From Anaerolineae bacterium (GTDB taxonomy: Bacteria > Chloroflexota > Anaerolineae > B4-G1 > DUEL01): 17,442 nucleotides of DNA. The notes beneath the pieces were generated by a model. The model saw nothing but the letters and a program-made list of their open reading frames with translations. It made no database searches and was not told the DNA's origin. The translations under genes were made by a program, and so were the position numbers. The stretch spans positions 1-17,442 of the forward strand of contig JAFGOJ010000339.1 of NCBI GenBank assembly GCA_016926575.1, read 5' to 3'. The stretch's first letter is position 1. Each line of letters starts with the position of its first letter. Positions 13,885-17,442 of this stretch are shown in pieces.

Positions 13885-14952
13885 TTACAAGATACCGACC
13901 TGGCTGTAATCCCCCAGGTTCATTTTGAACGCCTTGGGCTTCATCGGCGAGCGGTTGAGGGTGACGTTACGCCCGATGAGGCTGTCTTGGATGCGCGCCG
14001 GGATGTCGCGGATCACGCTGTGTTCCAGTACGATGGAGCGTTCGATCTCGCTGTTCTCGACCGTCACGTCGTGGTAGATGGAGGTGAAGGGGCCGACGTA
14101 GGCATTGACGATGCGGGAGCGCTGGCCGATGATCGTCGGCCCGCGTACGACGCTGTTGATGATCTCCGCGCCCTTTTCCACCGTCACCCGGCCGTCGACC
14201 TCGGAGTCGCGGTCGACGTACCCCTCGATGACGGGCGTCAGCTCTTCCAACACCATGCCGTTGGCTTCGAGCATATCGCCGGGCCGCCCGGTATCGATCC
14301 ACCAGCCGCGATGGACGTAGGGAAAGACCTGGTGGCCCTTCTCCACCAGCCATTGGATGGCGTCGGTAATCTCCAGCTCGCCACGCCAGGAGGGCTTGAT
14401 CTCGGCGACGGCCTGGTGGATGAGGGACGTGAACATGTAGATGCCCACCAGGGCCAGGTCGGAGCGGGGGTCCTTGGGCTTTTCGACCAGTTGCACCACG
14501 CGTCCTTCGCCGTTCAGCTCGGCCACGCCGTACTGTTCCGGATGCTCCACCCGCGTCAGGACGATTTGCGCGTTCCAATCGGACTCCTGGAACTGCCGGA
14601 TCAGCTCGCTGATGCCGCCCTGGATGACGTTGTCGCCCAGGAACATAACGAAGGGATCGTCTCCCAGGTAGTCCTGGCTCACTTTGACGGCGTGGGCCAG
14701 CCCAAGGGGGTTGTTTTGTTGGATGTACGTGATCTTGGCGTCCCAACGCCCGCCGCGCCCGACGGTGGACTTGATTTCTTCGGCCGTGTCGCCGACGACG
14801 ATGCCGATGTCGTCGATACCGGCGGCGCAGATCGACTCGATGACGCGGAAGAGGATCGGCTTGTTGGCGACAGGGATGAGTTGTTTGGCCCGCGTGTAGG
14901 TGAGGGGATACAGCCGGGTCGCCTTTCCGCCGCTGAGGATCAGACCTTTCAT
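13885..14952 (-). CDS. rmlA: Glucose-1-phosphate thymidylyltransferase, long form
   Basis: A 355-residue nucleotidyltransferase of the long RmlA/StrD type that makes dTDP-glucose (or a related nucleotide sugar) from dTTP and glucose 1-phosphate. The N-terminal Rossmann-like domain begins MKGLILSGGKATRLYPLT; the signature normally reads GGxGTRL, and here alanine 11 replaces the glycine. The motif AKQLIPVANKPI (22-33) and the metal-site LGDN (105-108) are normal. Residues after about 240 form repeats of the left-handed beta-helix type that distinguish the long form from RmlA proper (about 290 residues). The start overlaps the kinase stop by four bases (ATGA), with AGGAG upstream. It supplies activated sugar for the polysaccharide pathway suggested by its neighbours. 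The exact sugar is not determined. Confidence 0.9.
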   Translation of the reverse strand: MKGLILSGGKATRLYPLTYTRAKQLIPVANKPILFRVIESICAAGIDDIGIVVGDTAEEIKSTVGRGGRWDAKITYIQQNNPLGLAHAVKVSQDYLGDDPFVMFLGDNVIQGGISELIRQFQESDWNAQIVLTRVEHPEQYGVAELNGEGRVVQLVEKPKDPRSDLALVGIYMFTSLIHQAVAEIKPSWRGELEITDAIQWLVEKGHQVFPYVHRGWWIDTGRPGDMLEANGMVLEELTPVIEGYVDRDSEVDGRVTVEKGAEIINSVVRGPTIIGQRSRIVNAYVGPFTSIYHDVTVENSEIERSIVLEHSVIRDIPARIQDSLIGRNVTLNRSPMKPKAFKMNLGDYSQVGIL

Positions 14953-15629
14953 ACCTTGGCTCCTATCTCGTAATACCCGCCGATCGTTGCATCGCGCGGG
15001 GCATTGGTCAGCACGGCCCCCAGCAGGCGCACGTTGACGCGTGCCAGCAGTTCCTGCGCGCGTTGGGCGTGGTCGCGGCGGGTCTTCCCCGAGTTGACCA
15101 CCAGCAGCACGCCGTCGACCTTGGTGCCGAGCACGGCCGCGTCGGTAACGACGACGACCGGGGGCGTGTCGAACAGGACGACGTCGGCGTGGGCCTGGAG
15201 CGCGGCGATGACCTCTTCCATCCGCTTCGAGCCCAGGAGGTCGGCGGGGTTGGGGGGCAGGGGGCCGCTGGGCAGTAGGGTGAGGTTGTCCACGCCGGTC
15301 TGCACCAGCGGGGGAGTTGTCAGAGCCTTCGGCTCGACGAACATCGTCGTCAGCCCGCGCGCGTTGGAAACGCCGAAGATGGCGTGCAGGCTGGGGCGGC
15401 GCAGGTCGGCATCGACCAGAACGACCCGACGTTCGCCTTGGGCCATCGTCACCGCCAGGTTCGCCAGCGCGACCGACTTCTCGGCGTTCGGCTCGGCAGA
15501 GGTGACGACCAGCGTAGCCAGCGGTTTGTCGAGCGCGGCGAAGGTCAGGTTGGTGCGCAGTGTGCGGAACGCTTCGGCGGCGGGGGAGCGCGGGTCGCGC
15601 AGCGTAATCAAATCAGGTTGTTGACTCAT
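14949..15629 (-). CDS. CpsD/CapB-family tyrosine kinase-like ATPase, degenerate P-loop
   Basis: A 226-residue cytoplasmic protein of the bacterial tyrosine kinase family that pairs with Wzz-type membrane proteins to control polysaccharide export. The family entry motif EAFRTLRTNLTFA (19-31), Walker A' VLVDADLRRP (70-79) and Walker B VLFDTPP (151-157) are present. Walker A, normally P-G-E-G-K-S/T, reads P47-N-A-E-K51-S: both glycines are gone while lysine and serine remain. The C-terminal tyrosine cluster is reduced to Y219-Y220. ATP binding and autophosphorylation may be weakened or lost. Start ATG at 15629 has AGGAGAGG upstream; the gene follows the Wzz gene by 15 bases. It may be a regulatory pseudokinase or a divergent active form. 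Confidence 0.88.
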   Translation of the reverse strand: MSQQPDLITLRDPRSPAAEAFRTLRTNLTFAALDKPLATLVVTSAEPNAEKSVALANLAVTMAQGERRVVLVDADLRRPSLHAIFGVSNARGLTTMFVEPKALTTPPLVQTGVDNLTLLPSGPLPPNPADLLGSKRMEEVIAALQAHADVVLFDTPPVVVVTDAAVLGTKVDGVLLVVNSGKTRRDHAQRAQELLARVNVRLLGAVLTNAPRDATIGGYYEIGAKV

Positions 15630-15644
15630 GTGCCTCTCCTATGG

Positions 15645-16304
15645 TCACGACTCGGCGGGTGGGACGATGCCCAGGACGGTGACGCCGATCCACTGTTCGA
15701 CGTCCTGCGGCGTGCGCACAATGCCGCCCTCGACCCATTCCAGGAAGAAGATGATTACGGCGGCGACCAGCAAGCCGATGACGGCACCGGCAGCGAGCAT
15801 GATCGCAGTGCGCGGCGGCCAGGCCTGGGAGTAGGTCGGTTCGTCGCGCAGATAGGCGTAGACGCGGTCCTCTTTGCGTTGGATCTGGTTCTGCTCGTCG
15901 CGCCACTCCTGGAGCAGGGTGGCCCACTCGCGGGCGATGCGGTTGCCTTGCTCTCCGTCGGTGTCTTCGATTTCGATGCGCACGACCATGCGGTCATCCT
16001 CGGCGGCGAAGCGCGCGTTGCCGCGCAGTTGCTCGGGTGTCATGTCCAATCGCAGCCGGTCGATCACCTGCTCCGCGTACCGGTTGGAGTCGACCACGGT
16101 CATGTAGGAGCGCAGCAGCATCTTCGACGACTGGGTCAGGCCCAGGTCGGGCCGGGCCGGTTCGATGATCACCTCCACGGTCGACTGGTACTTGGGCACC
16201 TGGATGCGGCTGAACAGGAACGCGCTGGCGGCTGTCGCTACCATCGCTACGACGAAAATCCACCATCGTTTCTGTAAAATGCGTATGTATTGGCTTGGTT
16301 CCAC
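15645..16304 (-). CDS. Wzz/CpsC-type chain-length determinant protein (proximal copy)
   Basis: A 219-residue inner-membrane protein with the Wzz topology: a cytoplasmic start (QYIRILQKRWW), membrane segment 1 (about 14-33), an external domain (34-165) and membrane segment 2 (about 166-188). The tail RTPQDVEQWIGVTVLGIVPP is the typical cytoplasmic end that contacts the CpsD kinase. At this length it lacks the long coiled coil of large Wzc/Wzz proteins. The start is a GTG at 16304, supported by AGGAGG seven bases upstream. The kinase gene follows 15 bases after its stop, a normal CpsC-CpsD arrangement. A second Wzz-like gene lies upstream beyond a 236-base gap. Confidence 0.85.
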   Translation of the reverse strand: MEPSQYIRILQKRWWIFVVAMVATAASAFLFSRIQVPKYQSTVEVIIEPARPDLGLTQSSKMLLRSYMTVVDSNRYAEQVIDRLRLDMTPEQLRGNARFAAEDDRMVVRIEIEDTDGEQGNRIAREWATLLQEWRDEQNQIQRKEDRVYAYLRDEPTYSQAWPPRTAIMLAAGAVIGLLVAAVIIFFLEWVEGGIVRTPQDVEQWIGVTVLGIVPPAES

Positions 16305-16326
16305 AGAGCTACCTCCTCCAAATCAG

Positions 16327-16493
16327 CGCACATGTGTAACTGCTCGGCTCACGCTTCGCAGTTGCCTTCCCCGCCGCGAAAAGGGGAGTGGGGGGGATGC
16401 GGGCAGCGAAGCCGCCCGCATCCCCCCCATCTCATCCCTTCGACGCGCCAAGCGGGTGGCTGCCAGGCGCACAGCCTGAGCAGTTACGCACAT
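16327..16493. mobile_element. MITE-like element with imperfect terminal inverted repeats
   Basis: The gap between the two Wzz genes carries inverted ends: 16332-16349 (ATGTGTAACTGCTCGGCT) and 16473-16493, whose complement is the same sequence with CG and A inserted. The word CGCACAT is repeated directly at 16327-16333 and 16487-16493 and could be a 7-base target duplication, although it partly overlaps the inverted ends. The large palindrome at 16389-16429 lies in the middle. No coding region is present, so it would be a non-autonomous element. The interpretation is inferred. Confidence 0.45.
16389..16429. repeat. 19-bp palindrome with GAA centre
   Basis: Arms 16389-16407 and 16411-16429 match over 19 bases with one mismatch (A16405 against C16413) around GAA. 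The core GCGGGC-[A]-GC-GAA-GCCGCCCGC and the flanking GGGGAG and G run are shared with the palindrome at 872-918, so both belong to one family of dispersed hairpins. Confidence 0.88.
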
Positions 16494-16540
16494 TTTACCA
16501 TGGGAATGGCAAATGATGAAGTGCGGGGCGATGACGTTTT

Positions 16541-17224
16541 TTATTCCTTTGCGCGGCGTTTTTTCGTTCTGGGTATTTGCGCCAGCACGCCGATGCCCAT
16601 ATCTTCCAGTTCCTCTTTCCCTCTGATGGTGTCGTCGAGGTAGTGCCACAGGAATGCCAGGCCGATGCCTACGGCGAACGCCAGCCCCAGCCGGATCGCC
16701 GGCCCCATCAGTTGGGCGCGCAGGCCGGGGGGAAGCGGAACGGGATGCGGGGCGTCCAACAGGCGCACTGCCGGGTCCAGTCCATCGAGTTGCGGGAAAT
16801 AGGCGGCGCCGTTCTCGGTCAGCTCGGCGGTGATGGCCTCGGCGATAGACAGGACCTGCTCGGGGTCGGGCCAGGTGAGGTAGGCAACCATGATCGACTG
16901 GGCGTTGTCGGTGGCGATGGCTCCCTGGATCGCGCCGGGGTCGACGCCCTGGAGCCGGGCGCCGACTGCCTCGGCGAAGGCGCGCGTTTCGGCCACGTCG
17001 GCCAGGCCGTTGGCAATGTACTCCGAGGTGAGCCAGGGGTAATAGCGGTCGTAGTCCTCGCTTAGGCCGGCCGGTTCGCTCCCGGCGGCGTAGCGCATCA
17101 CCACCTGGTAGACCGTGGCAGGCGTCTGGTATGTGAGCAGGGTGACCATCAGCACCATCAACACCGGCACCGCCACCAGCCACCAGCGGCGGATGAACAC
17201 ATTCCAGTATCTTTTTAATTCCAT
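16541..17224 (-). CDS. Wzz-type chain-length determinant protein (distal copy)
   Basis: A 227-residue membrane protein with two membrane segments (about 15-34 and 176-196) bracketing an external domain, and the cytoplasmic tail YLDDTIRGKEELEDMGIGVLAQIP that is typical for Wzz/CapA proteins before the kinase contact. It has the same layout as the gene at 15645-16304 but its sequence is clearly different, so the two may form a mixed oligomer. The ATG at 17224 has AAGGAG six bases upstream. An open extension to 17308 encodes VVGARLNRAPTT, which is only the translated palindrome at 17267-17303, and is rejected. It is the first recognised gene of the exopolysaccharide cluster in this window. Confidence 0.83.
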   Translation of the reverse strand: MELKRYWNVFIRRWWLVAVPVLMVLMVTLLTYQTPATVYQVVMRYAAGSEPAGLSEDYDRYYPWLTSEYIANGLADVAETRAFAEAVGARLQGVDPGAIQGAIATDNAQSIMVAYLTWPDPEQVLSIAEAITAELTENGAAYFPQLDGLDPAVRLLDAPHPVPLPPGLRAQLMGPAIRLGLAFAVGIGLAFLWHYLDDTIRGKEELEDMGIGVLAQIPRTKKRRAKE

Positions 17225-17242
17225 ACCGTTCTCCTTGCCCTG

Positions 17243-17255
17243 TTCCGAAAATAGA
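17243..17255. repeat. 13-base direct repeat TTCCGAAAATAGA, copy 1
   Basis: TTCCGAAAATAGA is identical to 17361-17373. It lies 19 bases upstream of the Wzz start codon in the leader or promoter region, and TTCAA-palindrome DNA begins ten bases further on. It is half of an imperfect dyad around CCGAA. Confidence 0.8.
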
Positions 17256-17266
17256 GCTCGTTCTGT

Positions 17267-17303
17267 GGTGGTGGGCGCGCGATTCAATCGCGCGCCTACC
17301 ACC
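17267..17303. repeat. 18-bp palindrome, TTCAA centre
   Basis: Arms 17267-17284 and 17286-17303 match over 18 bases with one G-T pair around a single C. The inner 11 bases on each side are identical to palindrome A at 11482-11506. It lies upstream of the Wzz gene, so it may be part of the leader or mark the end of the next operon. Confidence 0.9.
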
Positions 17304-17360
17304 GACAATGTGCTCCCGCCGGATCGTGGACCCGCGCCGAGCGCCAGGTCATGGGTTCTA

Positions 17361-17373
17361 TTCCGAAAATAGA
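17361..17373. repeat. 13-base direct repeat TTCCGAAAATAGA, copy 2
   Basis: Identical to 17243-17255. Here the surrounding bases complete an inverted repeat TCTATT-CCGAA-AATAGA, which would suit a dimeric DNA-binding protein or a small hairpin. Confidence 0.8.
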
Positions 17374-17387
17374 CCGTCTCGATGTAG

Positions 17388-17406
17388 GGCGGGTTTCAAA
17401 CCCGCC
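17388..17406. repeat. 9-bp palindrome, TTTCAAA centre
   Basis: GGCGGGTTT and its complement flank a single C. It begins 14 bases after the second 13-mer, within the same modular layout as the copy at 17243-17303. The remaining 36 bases to the window edge show no supported gene. Confidence 0.85.
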
Positions 17407-17442
17407 GCCCTCGTTCAACGAATGCCTTGCAGGGGCTCCGCC

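Noticed and set aside
17225..17308. N-terminal extension of the distal Wzz frame
   Set aside because: It encodes VVGARLNRAPTT, which is the translated palindrome, and the true start at 17224 has AAGGAG and is followed at once by the normal Wzz N-terminus.

Overview
The window is about 17.4 kb of GC-rich bacterial DNA. It has short operons with strong Shine-Dalgarno sites, and its intergenic spaces are full of palindromes and short tandem repeats. The gene content (ABC-2/SpoIIM-type exporter, PrsW protease, HndC-like NuoF, Cys-paired repeat lipoprotein, palindromes with a TTCAA centre) fits a Chloroflexota (Anaerolineae-like) chromosome. This placement is inferred from style and gene families; there is no marker gene to prove it.

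Left part, minus strand (1-6738). At the edge is a truncated lipoprotein gene (1-256), preceded by a flavodoxin gene (327-797) whose promoter lies in a tandem repeat. Next come a large perfect palindrome, a Rho-independent terminator and a tRNA-Lys(CUU) gene (1047-1120). The tRNA has a perfect-consensus TTGACA/TATAAT promoter embedded in the stop codon of the neighbouring gene. From 6738 down to 1155 runs a tight five-gene operon: NatA-type ABC ATPase, ABC-2 permease fused to a SpoIIM-like domain, PHP phosphoesterase, PrsW-type intramembrane protease and a GH13 cytoplasmic alpha-glycosidase. Its promoter would give a nearly leaderless mRNA.

Middle part, plus strand (7071-11436). Three translationally linked genes encode a NuoE-like protein, a NuoF/HndC-like protein and a hybrid protein in which a GltD/NfnB-type NADPH:FAD module sits inside a NuoG/HydA-type iron-sulfur scaffold. 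No hydrogenase, formate dehydrogenase or membrane subunit is present. This layout matches the Sporomusa-type Nfn (Stn), an electron-bifurcating transhydrogenase linking NADH, NADPH and ferredoxin, and it is the most striking system in the window.

Right part, minus strand (17224-11608). This is an exopolysaccharide-assembly cluster: two short Wzz-type chain-length proteins separated by a MITE-like inverted-repeat element, a CpsD-type tyrosine kinase with a degenerate P-loop, and a long-form glucose-1-phosphate thymidylyltransferase. A YbdK-type carboxylate-amine ligase and a secreted lipoprotein with two tandem disulfide-type domains follow. Between this cluster and the redox operon lies a 100-base block of three abutting perfect palindromes. 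The right edge carries two copies of a modular element, a 13-mer followed ten bases later by a TTCAA-centred palindrome.
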